Origin: Candidatus Heimdallarchaeota archaeon
GTDB taxonomy: Archaea; Asgardarchaeota; Heimdallarchaeia; Heimdallarchaeales; Kariarchaeaceae
Reading direction: 5' to 3'
DNA length: 15,625 bases
NCBI GenBank assembly: GCA_021399405.1
Contig: JAAFKL010000280.1
Location: forward strand, 1-15,625
Under the pieces are notes generated by a model, which worked only from the letters and a program-made list of their open reading frames with translations, ran no database searches and was not told the DNA's origin. Position 1 is the first letter of the stretch. Each line of letters opens with the position of its first letter. Of the stretch, positions 7,876 through 15,081 are shown piece after piece. Both the position numbers and the translations under genes were made by a program.

Positions 7876-8130
7876 TTATCCATTAAAACCTGGGGGTGGT
7901 ACAGATTTTAAATTCCTATGCATCATAAATGAACCAATTACTATCGCAAATATACCTAGCAGCAACCAAACATACCACGCTAATTCTGCATTTTCAATTT
8001 TGTTGGCAAGAAGAGCGATCATTAAAAAAACCAATCCTAAGAGTAAAAATGTAAATCCCATAACTACACCCAATAGAAAAGATATAGCGGTTTTCGCTAA
8101 ATTATCTTCCGCGCGGGGATGCTTCTTCAT
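7876..8130 (-). CDS. Small two-helix membrane protein coupled to SBP2
   Basis: Product of 84 residues with a charged N-terminus (MKKHPRAEDNLAK), two membrane helices (about 14-43 and 48-69) joined by a short loop (KIENAE), and a tail ending SVPPPGFNG. No family is recognised. The ATG overlaps the TGA of the SBP2 gene as ATGA (8127-8130) and has AGGTGA about 5 bases upstream, so it is almost certainly translated with SBP2. A role in holding or assembling the anchored receptor with a permease is a guess from this coupling. The B permease operon starts 162 bases further on from its own promoter. Confidence 0.75.
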   Translation of the reverse strand: MKKHPRAEDNLAKTAISFLLGVVMGFTFLLLGLVFLMIALLANKIENAELAWYVWLLLGIFAIVIGSFMMHRNLKSVPPPGFNG

Positions 8131-10025
8131 TGGGTCACCTTTCTTCTTTTAAAAACTGATAAGAACAGTATAGAAATAGGTATTGCATAGATATCTGAGA
8201 TTATTTCACCAGCATCGGAAAAAGCATAGGTGTTATCAAATGCGACTAATCCATTTGCCCGAAATAGGTCCCTTGCCTCATCAAAATCATAATATAAGGA
8301 ACTTGTGTCATCATAGTAATCAGTGAATGCATTGCTAACGATCGTATTTTGGGCTCGGTATCCTTGACCCAAAACGCTACTTATTTTTGTTTTATTAATG
8401 GTCAAAGATAATGCCCTCCTGATATCATATGCTTTTACTTCATCAAACTGTGAATTAAATAAAATTCTAATTCCTGAATTTTTGTTTTCCTTCACATAAA
8501 ATTGATAATTTTGATCGGATAGATACTTAGATGTAGTATCAATGCGGTCAAATTCAATAAAATCTCTTTTTCCTGCATCATAAAGGAGGTAAACTGAGTT
8601 CTGATCAATAATTGATTGGTCAGAGAATTGAAAGTTCAAGGTTTGAATTTTTAGATGATTGGTTTCTTCTATCTGTCCTGTCAGCGGATTATCTCCATAA
8701 TTGAAGTAATAAGCTCCTGGTTTGGTATTACTGTTGATATCAAGTGGTTTAGAAAGTTGACTCTCGGATGGGAACCAAAAGTGTTCATTGGCCTTTAATT
8801 CAATAAACTCACCAGTTTTATACAAGTTAATTACGTATGGTCCAGCGGTTACCGGATTTTTCGAATATGAGACCCATTCTTGTGAATCCTTTGGGAACCC
8901 ACTCTCATAGGGAAAATGAGTAACGCCATCACTAGACGTAAAACTGGTGTTGTATATGTGCTCTGGTATAATGAATTCACTAGAAAATAGACTTGACTCA
9001 ATTACACTGAACTTGGAGAAGGAAACATTTATCATGGTTTGGTTTATAACAGTCACTTTTTCCAAGTTTTTCCAGTCGTCATGATTGCTTGCTTGGATCC
9101 ACTGGAATCTATTGAGATCCAAGGTGAACTTAACATCCATAGCATCTAAAACATGACCATCAGACCACACAACATCATCTCTGATTGTGATATTCCATTC
9201 ACTTGAAGAATCTGTAATTTTATGTGAGTAACCAGTTGCTAGATGGGGATGAATACTGTTATATTGATCCTCTATGAATAAGGTCGAGTATAGGGATTGG
9301 GAAATAAGGTCTTCCTCCCGGGTGGCTGTGTACAGTGGATTTGAAATCTTTACAATATTGGGTATAGCATAAACCAGTTCATCATCAGCTCTATCTTCTG
9401 ATCTTGATCCTATTATTGAGCCCCAAGAAGCTCCTAAAAAAATTGAATGCAATAAATCCTCATCAATTTCAAAACCCTCAAAACCATTCAAAGATGAGAC
9501 CAAAAGGGGTTGGTTAAGAAGAGGAATGTCATAAAGTAACTCTTCATTGAATATCCTCTGCATCTTTTTAGCCTCAGAGACTCTATCAATATATTCAACA
9601 GAGTTATCATAGTATTCCAAGCTTTCAAGGAATTTATCTTTAGAATCTCCATTGATTCCTTCCAAAATTGATTGATTCAATTGATAGAGAGTGCTACCCA
9701 AATCATAATCTGGATGATAAAATTTATTCAACAGGGGATAATTATCAAAGTTAAAATTATAGTAAAAAATTGCCGCATCCCAATCATGATCATCAGAGAG
9801 TAATTTGCTTTGATATACAGGTAATGTGACACCAATTGTTTGAACCTTGATCCGCAATGGCGTCCAAAATTGAGTCAATGCTTGTGCAATTGTATCAAAT
9901 TTTGTATTATCACTCGGTATAAGTAACTTAATGGTGAAGTTTTCCGCTATGGCATCTGGTTTAACAGGATGTGCATTAACAAAGAATAAGAGAATAATAA
10001 CCCAAATGTACTTTTTATACCACAT
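8127..10025 (-). CDS. Family 5 extracellular solute-binding protein, circularly permuted (SBP2)
   Basis: Membrane-anchored receptor of a peptide-type importer, 632 residues. A signal peptide or N-terminal helix (about 5-19) is followed by segments in a shuffled order. Residues 29-190 match what is usually the last part of the SBP_bac_5 fold (FTIKLLIPSDN, LRIKVQTIG, DWDAAIFYY, then the AKKMQRIFNEELLYDIPLL helix). Residues 215-345 match the usual start (LYSTLF, IHPHLATGY, ITIRDDVVWSDGH). AGPYVINLY (394-402) and IRRALSLTINKTKI (535-548) match the usual middle. A C-terminal helix (about 607-624) ends in KRRK. It is similar throughout to SBP1 at 10871-13093. There is no Shine-Dalgarno; a TATA-like box 25 bases before the ATG points to leaderless mRNA. 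Substrate unknown. Confidence 0.88.
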   Translation of the reverse strand: MWYKKYIWVIILLFFVNAHPVKPDAIAENFTIKLLIPSDNTKFDTIAQALTQFWTPLRIKVQTIGVTLPVYQSKLLSDDHDWDAAIFYYNFNFDNYPLLNKFYHPDYDLGSTLYQLNQSILEGINGDSKDKFLESLEYYDNSVEYIDRVSEAKKMQRIFNEELLYDIPLLNQPLLVSSLNGFEGFEIDEDLLHSIFLGASWGSIIGSRSEDRADDELVYAIPNIVKISNPLYTATREEDLISQSLYSTLFIEDQYNSIHPHLATGYSHKITDSSSEWNITIRDDVVWSDGHVLDAMDVKFTLDLNRFQWIQASNHDDWKNLEKVTVINQTMINVSFSKFSVIESSLFSSEFIIPEHIYNTSFTSSDGVTHFPYESGFPKDSQEWVSYSKNPVTAGPYVINLYKTGEFIELKANEHFWFPSESQLSKPLDINSNTKPGAYYFNYGDNPLTGQIEETNHLKIQTLNFQFSDQSIIDQNSVYLLYDAGKRDFIEFDRIDTTSKYLSDQNYQFYVKENKNSGIRILFNSQFDEVKAYDIRRALSLTINKTKISSVLGQGYRAQNTIVSNAFTDYYDDTSSLYYDFDEARDLFRANGLVAFDNTYAFSDAGEIISDIYAIPISILFLSVFKRRKVTQ

Positions 10026-10045
10026 AATATACTAAATTCTGAAAC

Positions 10046-10055
10046 CTTATTAAAA
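10046..10055 (-). promoter_or_regulatory. TATA-like box of SBP2, implying leaderless mRNA
   Basis: Minus strand reads TTTTAATAAG, with its centre 25 bases from the first base of the ATG at 10025. Transcription would start at or next to the start codon, which agrees with the absence of a ribosome binding site. Confidence 0.45.
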
Positions 10056-10097
10056 CCAACTAAATAATCATCGATTTATTAACCTTGGATAATGGCA

Positions 10098-10724
10098 TTA
10101 TTGCATTCTTAATTTCATTATCTCATCTACAGTAAGAAGATCAATTTCACTACCCCGATCACGTAGTCCATAGACAATTTTATCAATGGTTTTATCACTC
10201 TCATTTTGCCCTAGTTTGACTTTAATACTAAGTTCAACCTTTTCTATTTTGAATACTCCAACATTTTTCAATGCATTCTTATAAATTGAAAGATCTTCTG
10301 AGATTTTCTTGTAATTTCCCTCGGGTTGGTACTTCTCCATTAATTTCTGTAGAACAGTTACCTTGGTCTCAATACTATCAACTATAGACCCTTTTCCCCG
10401 AAGGAATAATGACTTGAAGTAATGGGATGCAGGGCATGCATATGATTCAGAGGACCAATAGGACGGAATGAATGAATATGGAAAATCTACACTGAATGTT
10501 GCCTTAGGATTACCAGTGAGCAGATCATACTTTTCTCCCTCTAGAGATCCATGGAAGTAAATGTCCCACCCCAAAGCAACAAAATTAACCGGGATTATTC
10601 TGGGATAATTTTCTCTATCAATTAATCCCAAATACCCGATATCAACTTTATTACACAAAAATTCAAAATCCGATTGATAAGATTGTGATTCTAGTTCATT
10701 TCTTCTCATAAAGTACTTATTCAT
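10098..10724 (-). CDS. Pyridoxamine 5'-phosphate oxidase-like flavin-binding protein (Nim-like)
   Basis: Cytoplasmic split-barrel protein of the PNPOx-like/NimA-type family, 208 residues. Such proteins usually bind FMN or a related cofactor, and some reduce nitroimidazoles. Visible family marks are MRRNELE near the start (6-12), VDIGYLGLIDRENYPRIIPVNFV (27-49), IYFHGSLEGEKYDLL (55-69), the NPKATFSVD strand (72-80), and a later SLFLRGKGSIVD strand (105-116) followed by a helix with LQKLMEKYQPEG. The ATG at 10724 has AGAGG about 6 bases upstream. The family core often begins at the internal MRR, so a start at residue 6 is possible. It sits between the two receptor genes with its own promoter. 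A link to transport is not evident, and the actual reaction is unknown. Confidence 0.85.
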   Translation of the reverse strand: MNKYFMRRNELESQSYQSDFEFLCNKVDIGYLGLIDRENYPRIIPVNFVALGWDIYFHGSLEGEKYDLLTGNPKATFSVDFPYSFIPSYWSSESYACPASHYFKSLFLRGKGSIVDSIETKVTVLQKLMEKYQPEGNYKKISEDLSIYKNALKNVGVFKIEKVELSIKVKLGQNESDKTIDKIVYGLRDRGSEIDLLTVDEIMKLRMQ

Positions 10725-10763
10725 TAATTCCTCTTAAAATATATCATTCATATACTTGGTTTT

Positions 10764-10773
10764 CAAATAAAAG
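10764..10773 (-). promoter_or_regulatory. TATA-like box of the flavin-binding protein gene
   Basis: Minus strand reads CTTTTATTTG about 44 bases before the ATG. The predicted start near 10743 gives a leader of about 20 bases containing AGAGG. Confidence 0.35.
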
Positions 10774-10830
10774 TAGATTATGATATGAATTCATTGCTGA
10801 ATAGATTGTAATATGTGATTATTTTTAATG

Positions 10831-10835
10831 AAAAA
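10831..10835 (-). terminator. Possible U-tract terminator after SBP1
   Basis: Minus strand has a run of T five bases long, about 36 bases past the SBP1 stop, within AT-rich sequence. It is weak evidence, in keeping with archaeal U-tract termination, and lies upstream of the promoter of the next gene. Confidence 0.25.
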
Positions 10836-10870
10836 TTTTATTTTATATTTGATAGTTTAGTCTAATAATT

Positions 10871-13093
10871 TTATTTTCTCTTTCTGATCAGTACAACTGA
10901 GATCATGGCAAAGCTGGAGAAGAGCATCAATAGCTCACTTCCGACAACTTCTGTTAGAATTTCAACACCAAGAATGTCAACAATTTCTGCGACATCAGGA
11001 ATTGCTGCAGTTGGAATGAAGTCATTCGTTTCTGCTGCTTGATATCCTTCTAATCTCATTAGATCTCTTGCTAGACTATAATCATAGGCCAATTCATGCT
11101 GAATGTCATCCCAATAGTATATGTCACCTTCATAAGCTGATTCTTTGTTCATGAAAGCAACACTCCACCAAGCGGAACCGAAACCATCGTGAATACTTAC
11201 GAGTTTATCACGATCGATTGCATGAGTAATTGCCAAACGAACATTGAGCTTCAATAAATCAGGATGGAGCATATTGAAGAATAGCATCCTTGCACTGACT
11301 GAGGGGAATTCTTGTTTGACAACCATATCTGCATCGGCAGTGTGAGCAGATACTACTGCTGCACCTAGCTGTGAGGATCCATAATCATCGAGGTCACCAG
11401 CTTCGAATTTGATTAATTCTGCATTCTGGTCTGCGATTACTACGTATTGATATTTCTCAAGTGTTGGTGTAGCGGGTTTAGCCTTGTTACCTGCTACCTC
11501 TGCCCAAGTATGATAATAAGCATCTTGTTCAATTAGACCACCCCATCTGGTTAGGTTAACTGAATAGTCGCTCTCAAGTGCTACTACTTCTGCATCGAGA
11601 CCTGCTGCTTCACGGTAGGCTACTGTGTCCCATTCATTGGGGAACCAGTAGTCAGGATTGTTAACGAAAGAATGAAATACGTTGAATTCATAATCAGACA
11701 TCATATATGGTCCAATAGCTGTATTACCCTCAAAGGATTCGTAGTGATTCCATTCAAAGGTATTCCAGGGACTGAAAGGCATTCCAGGTACAAGTGGGGA
11801 TGTCATATTAACATCTGTTTCACCTGTGGTCTTGTTGAGCCATGTCAAGTCACCACCAAGAATATGATCTGGTAGAGGAGTTAGTCCTGTAAACCAAAGT
11901 AGATCATCAGGAGTTCTTAGGTCATTGGGTAATCTGAATGTTAGGGTATCATCTGTCCATACGGTTGTAGATACATCCCAGTCATATAATACTTTCCAAG
12001 TATCAATACCGTTCACTTTGAATGCGGTTGTCTGCTTATCCATGTCATACATGGTCAAGGTCAGGTTATAATCATTTGCATCAAGTTGATGTGCAGGAAC
12101 AACAGCACCATCCATATCGGTTGTAGCTGGCCATACCACATCATCTCTCAGTAAGAAAGTATATTGTGTAGAGGCTACTTCAGCTGTAGTAGTGTTATCA
12201 TCATCATCTATTGTACCACCATCGGTAACAAAGTAGTTCCATGCGGTATTTGGATGAATGTTGTTGAACTGATCAGACACTGCAAAACCACCAATATTGG
12301 CAATATTTGACTGTGTAGCCTGTGAGGTATCTACTACTTGGAAGGGATCGAGATTAAATTGACCCTGATCTCCAACAGCAGTCCTGTAGGTAACAAGATC
12401 CTGTGCTCTTTGAGCGGGTATGAAAGCATCTTCCCATGCGGCACCAAGCCAACTAGAACCGAGAATACCTTCTTTGGTATTCCAATCAGCACTGTTTTCA
12501 CCACCAAATCCTTCCCACATGGCTGTCATGTAAGTTTGTGCGGCTAATGGCATATTCCAGAGCAATTTTGTGAAGTATAAATCATTGAATTCTTCCAATA
12601 ACTCATATCTCTTGGTGATGTTCAATTCAAAATCGATTGCATCGATCATAGCATTGACATCATCTTGTTCTAATCCAGTTTGAGCAAGTTGTGATGCAAT
12701 AACATCAGGATCACTCAATTGCATTACGTAATCGCCCCAGAAGCTACCGCCTCTGTAAAACCATCCAAAGTCAGGTGTTGGTCCACCACCACTAAAACCG
12801 ACAGTGGATATGTCCCATGGCTTACCACTACCTGGTACAAGATGGGTAAGATCTCCTACGTATTGTCCCCATGGTTTTGCGAAGATATTCACTTCTATAC
12901 CAAGTGGGGCAAGTGCTTGTTTAATATATAAACTGTAAGATTCATCTCTCCTACTACCAGTTGGTATGAAGAAAGACAAATCAAAGTTTGTTGCAACGTA
13001 ATCAGTCTGGGCCACAACAATATTTGTGTTTGCGCTCATACTTAGCACAAATACAAAAATCAGGGCAAGACCAAAAATTTTCTTTTGTTTCAT
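10871..13093 (-). CDS. Family 5 extracellular solute-binding protein, circularly permuted (SBP1)
   Basis: Large anchored receptor (740 residues) of an Opp/Dpp-type importer. A signal peptide (about 5-28, ending VVAQ) is followed by residues 36-195, which match the usual final part of the SBP_bac_5 fold (FDLSFFIPTG, LGIEVNIFAKPWGQYVGDL, the helix KRYELLEEFNDLYFTKLLWNMPL). The usual beginning comes next (FNNIHPNTAW at 277-286, YTFLLRDDVVWP at 311-322), then GPYMMSDYEF (461-470) and the usual late-middle block NVRLAITHAIDRDKL (617-631) with DYSLARDLMRLEGY (671-684). A C-terminal helix (about 718-736) ends in RKRK. It has no Cys. The ATG has AGGTGA about 9 bases upstream. A palindrome shared with dppD lies 20-35 bases before the ATG. 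Acidic and Thr-rich loops such as TIDDDDNTTT are typical of surface proteins. Substrate unknown. Confidence 0.92.
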   Translation of the reverse strand: MKQKKIFGLALIFVFVLSMSANTNIVVAQTDYVATNFDLSFFIPTGSRRDESYSLYIKQALAPLGIEVNIFAKPWGQYVGDLTHLVPGSGKPWDISTVGFSGGGPTPDFGWFYRGGSFWGDYVMQLSDPDVIASQLAQTGLEQDDVNAMIDAIDFELNITKRYELLEEFNDLYFTKLLWNMPLAAQTYMTAMWEGFGGENSADWNTKEGILGSSWLGAAWEDAFIPAQRAQDLVTYRTAVGDQGQFNLDPFQVVDTSQATQSNIANIGGFAVSDQFNNIHPNTAWNYFVTDGGTIDDDDNTTTAEVASTQYTFLLRDDVVWPATTDMDGAVVPAHQLDANDYNLTLTMYDMDKQTTAFKVNGIDTWKVLYDWDVSTTVWTDDTLTFRLPNDLRTPDDLLWFTGLTPLPDHILGGDLTWLNKTTGETDVNMTSPLVPGMPFSPWNTFEWNHYESFEGNTAIGPYMMSDYEFNVFHSFVNNPDYWFPNEWDTVAYREAAGLDAEVVALESDYSVNLTRWGGLIEQDAYYHTWAEVAGNKAKPATPTLEKYQYVVIADQNAELIKFEAGDLDDYGSSQLGAAVVSAHTADADMVVKQEFPSVSARMLFFNMLHPDLLKLNVRLAITHAIDRDKLVSIHDGFGSAWWSVAFMNKESAYEGDIYYWDDIQHELAYDYSLARDLMRLEGYQAAETNDFIPTAAIPDVAEIVDILGVEILTEVVGSELLMLFSSFAMISVVLIRKRK

Positions 13094-13112
13094 GTTTTGT
13101 TTTCACCTAATA

Positions 13113-13128
13113 TTCTCTTTCGAGAATT
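13113..13128. promoter_or_regulatory. Inverted repeat (putative operator) before SBP1
   Basis: Plus strand reads TTCTCTTTCGAGAATT, with arms ATTCTC (13112-13117) and GAGAAT (13122-13127). It contains TCTCTTTCGAGAA, an exact 13-base match to the minus strand of the repeat before dppD. It covers the predicted transcription start and lies 20-35 bases before the ATG, suggesting a repressor site. Confidence 0.5.
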
Positions 13129-13147
13129 GAAGTACAAAGGTACCCGT

Positions 13148-13164
13148 TTCAGTATATCTCTGAA
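13148..13164. promoter_or_regulatory. TATA candidate of SBP1 inside a short inverted repeat
   Basis: The minus-strand TATA candidate GATATACT (13158-13151) is flanked by TTCAG and CTGAA arms (13148-13152 and 13160-13164). It predicts a start near 13129 and a leader of about 36 bases. The box is not a strong match, so the true promoter could lie elsewhere. Confidence 0.35.
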
Positions 13165-13371
13165 CTCAGACCCCCCAAGGGATCTTATTCAACTGACAAC
13201 GAATATGTGTATTAACTTCGGTTATTACCTGCATCTGTTCGGACATTAATAAACTAATAGGGTAAAAATAAGTGTAATTCTTAATATGTGCCTGTTTAGA
13301 GTTTTTATTTTATTAATATACTTATTTTACTTGGGGTCAATTAAAGGTTTCAAACCACTAGTTATCAAGAT

Positions 13372-13391
13372 ATAATAGTATATACTATTAT
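13372..13391. repeat. Perfect 20-base palindrome
   Basis: ATAATAGTATATACTATTAT equals its own reverse complement over all 20 bases. It lies about 280 bases before SBP1 and 255 bases after the surface protein gene. It could be a dimeric regulator site or a transcribed hairpin. The AT-rich composition makes chance less unlikely than usual. Confidence 0.5.
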
Positions 13392-13583
13392 TTCACAAAA
13401 CAATATTCATAAAGTATCTCGTCTGCCTAGTACGATATAGTAACCGCCTTTGCAGTTCTATCTTGTCAACCATCACTTGATTATTTGTATTAAATGAGAC
13501 TATTGCTATATTATCAATTCTGGATTATTTTTTGATAAATTACTTAATGTACGATTACACATTTAATATTTTGTTAAAATATG

Positions 13584-13597
13584 AAAAAATATTTTTT
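13584..13597 (-). terminator. Terminator-like palindrome and U-tract after the surface protein gene
   Basis: AAAAAATATTTTTT is self-complementary; on the minus strand it gives a TTTTTT run about 50-60 bases past the stop codon, followed by another short T-rich stretch. This fits intrinsic archaeal termination. Confidence 0.4.
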
Positions 13598-13646
13598 ATA
13601 ATAAATTTATGATTAGTTGATATTTTTAGATTTTAGATTATACTAA

Positions 13647-14828
13647 TTATTTTCTGAATTTTCGTGGGATTAGGAATGCAATTGTTCCAAGGGATAATAG
13701 ACCAAGTAGGGCATCAAATCCAGAGAAACCAGGTCCCTCAACAGTTGAAGTACTTGTTGCGACACTTGTTACTGATGTTGTGAATGTACCGGGAACTAGA
13801 TCAATTCCAAGGGTTGAACCTTCAACATTACCCAAGAAATCAAATGAGAAATCAAAATCTGTGGGAGTTCCAGTGTCATTTACTGTACCATAGAATTCCT
13901 CGTAATCATAGTCATCATAGAACATACCAGCATCAGCCAGTACAAAGAGACCAACAAATGTGCTAGTTAAAGCATCTTCAGTACGGAGTGTAACATCGAA
14001 GGCAGTTCCATCATATAGATGTAAACCTGCTGCATCAACAATGAATACTCTTCCTGCTGTGGAAGTTACCCATTGATTCAGGGCATCATCTATTGAACCA
14101 GTACTATCAATAGCACCAGACATAGTGATTTTTGTACCAGTATTATCAACACCGATTACTGCATCGTTACCGGCTGTTAGAGATGTATTCTTAGTGAAAG
14201 TATAAATCCCATAAGCGTAGTTAAATAGAAGAGCCATATTTTGTCTACTGATGTTTTGACCAGCTGTTGCAGAATCAGTGACGGTATAAACAAGTGGAAA
14301 TGCTCCAGTCTTATAAGCAGCAAATGTATTGGTACTTCTTAAACGGATTGTTATAGAATCTGTGGCATAGTGGTAAGTTCCATCCTCATCCATATTTGAA
14401 TAAAGATAAGAAACTGTGTGATCTCCTAGACCAGCCAATGTTACTTGTATACCAGAACCACCAGTATATCCAGCGGCACGAGTGGCATGGTGTCCGTCAA
14501 TGATGACATCAAGCTGTCCAACCGTTGATGTTGGGGCATCAGGTACTCCAGTGATGTTGTAAATATCATTCCACATTGCAAAACCAGTTATATTGACTTT
14601 AATTGTCAATGAGACGAGTCCAGTTGTAGATACGATATCATAAGTTCCATAAGTTGATGGTGTTAGCATATTTGCAGTGTCTGTACCAACCCACCAAAGA
14701 TCTAGTGAATAAGCAGCACCGTCATTAAAGCTATTGACTGAGACGCTGGCAACTGTAGCTGCAGAGCCCTGTCCTAATAACAATAATGAGAACAGTGATA
14801 CAAATAGTGTTAATTTTTTAATGTTCAT
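13647..14828 (-). CDS. Secreted surface protein with PGF-like C-terminal sorting tail
   Basis: Protein of 393 residues with a clear signal peptide (about 4-24, MNIKKLTLFVSLFSLLLLG then QGSA). A beta-rich Ser/Thr/Gly-rich body follows, including an Ig-like stretch around 50-175 with DVIIDGHHAT and VTLAGLGDHTVSYLYS. The end is GPGFSG at 365-370, a hydrophobic helix to about 387 and RKFRK. This tripartite tail resembles archaeal PGF-CTERM-type signals, in which an archaeosortase cleaves the tail and links the protein to a lipid; cleavage here is inference. No Cys is present. The ATG at 14828 has GAGGAG about 10 bases upstream and the leader is long (about 80 bases). It sits next to the receptor genes, but nothing shows that it takes part in transport; an S-layer or adhesion role is equally possible. 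Confidence 0.85.
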   Translation of the reverse strand: MNIKKLTLFVSLFSLLLLGQGSAATVASVSVNSFNDGAAYSLDLWWVGTDTANMLTPSTYGTYDIVSTTGLVSLTIKVNITGFAMWNDIYNITGVPDAPTSTVGQLDVIIDGHHATRAAGYTGGSGIQVTLAGLGDHTVSYLYSNMDEDGTYHYATDSITIRLRSTNTFAAYKTGAFPLVYTVTDSATAGQNISRQNMALLFNYAYGIYTFTKNTSLTAGNDAVIGVDNTGTKITMSGAIDSTGSIDDALNQWVTSTAGRVFIVDAAGLHLYDGTAFDVTLRTEDALTSTFVGLFVLADAGMFYDDYDYEEFYGTVNDTGTPTDFDFSFDFLGNVEGSTLGIDLVPGTFTTSVTSVATSTSTVEGPGFSGFDALLGLLSLGTIAFLIPRKFRK

Positions 14829-14868
14829 AGTATTAATTCTCCTCGACTTGTGTAATCAACAAACTGGA

Positions 14869-14880
14869 GAGACTTGTCTC
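14869..14880. repeat. Short inverted repeat in the surface protein leader
   Basis: GAGAC-TT-GTCTC, 41-52 bases before the ATG and inside the predicted 5' leader. It may act as a small hairpin or operator, but it is short and may be chance. Confidence 0.25.
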
Positions 14881-14933
14881 AATTTGTTCGTCAATTGATA
14901 TTCGTGGTGACTAATTGTGTTTTTCATTTCATC

Positions 14934-14943
14934 TTTTTAAAAG
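14934..14943 (-). promoter_or_regulatory. TATA box of the surface protein gene
   Basis: Minus strand reads CTTTTAAAAA. The predicted start near 14912 leaves a leader of about 84 bases. Directly upstream is TTCGCGAGAA (plus strand 14944-14953), which is loosely like the TTTCGAGAA core of the operators before dppD and SBP1. Confidence 0.4.
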
Positions 14944-15081
14944 TTCGCGAGAAAAAAAGTATGGGTGATAATTGTAAATATCTTTGAACACTTTTAAGTA
15001 TATAACATTACGGAAAATGAATACGAATATTGATGCTAATTGGCTTGAACTGAGACTAGAGCAAGTAAAAATGAAATCCAT

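Larger units (their letters stand above)
13094..13646. other. 553-base intergenic region between the surface protein gene and SBP1
   Basis: No convincing gene is seen on either strand. The region holds the SBP1 Shine-Dalgarno, an inverted repeat (13113-13128), a TATA candidate (13151-13158), a 20-base perfect palindrome (13372-13391) and a terminator-like stretch after the surface protein gene (13584-13597). The part between about 13200 and 13560 is AT-rich and otherwise unexplained; a small RNA or a longer regulatory region cannot be excluded. Confidence 0.6.

Noticed and set aside
8127..10025. SBP2 as a truncated or broken solute-binding protein gene because its ending lacks the usual C-terminal lobe
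   Set aside because: The missing section is present at the N-terminus, the frame is intact, and SBP1 has the same order together with a signal peptide and C-terminal anchor.
10785..10794. ATGAATTCAT palindrome upstream of the flavin-binding protein gene
   Set aside because: It is only 10 bases long and AT-rich, lies upstream of the predicted TATA box, and no related copy was noticed, so chance is the simplest explanation.
11672..13966. Open frames on the plus strand within SBP1 and the surface protein gene (11672-11875, 12338-12547, 12719-12931, 13784-13966)
   Set aside because: All are antisense shadows within genes that have signal peptides, family motifs and anchors.
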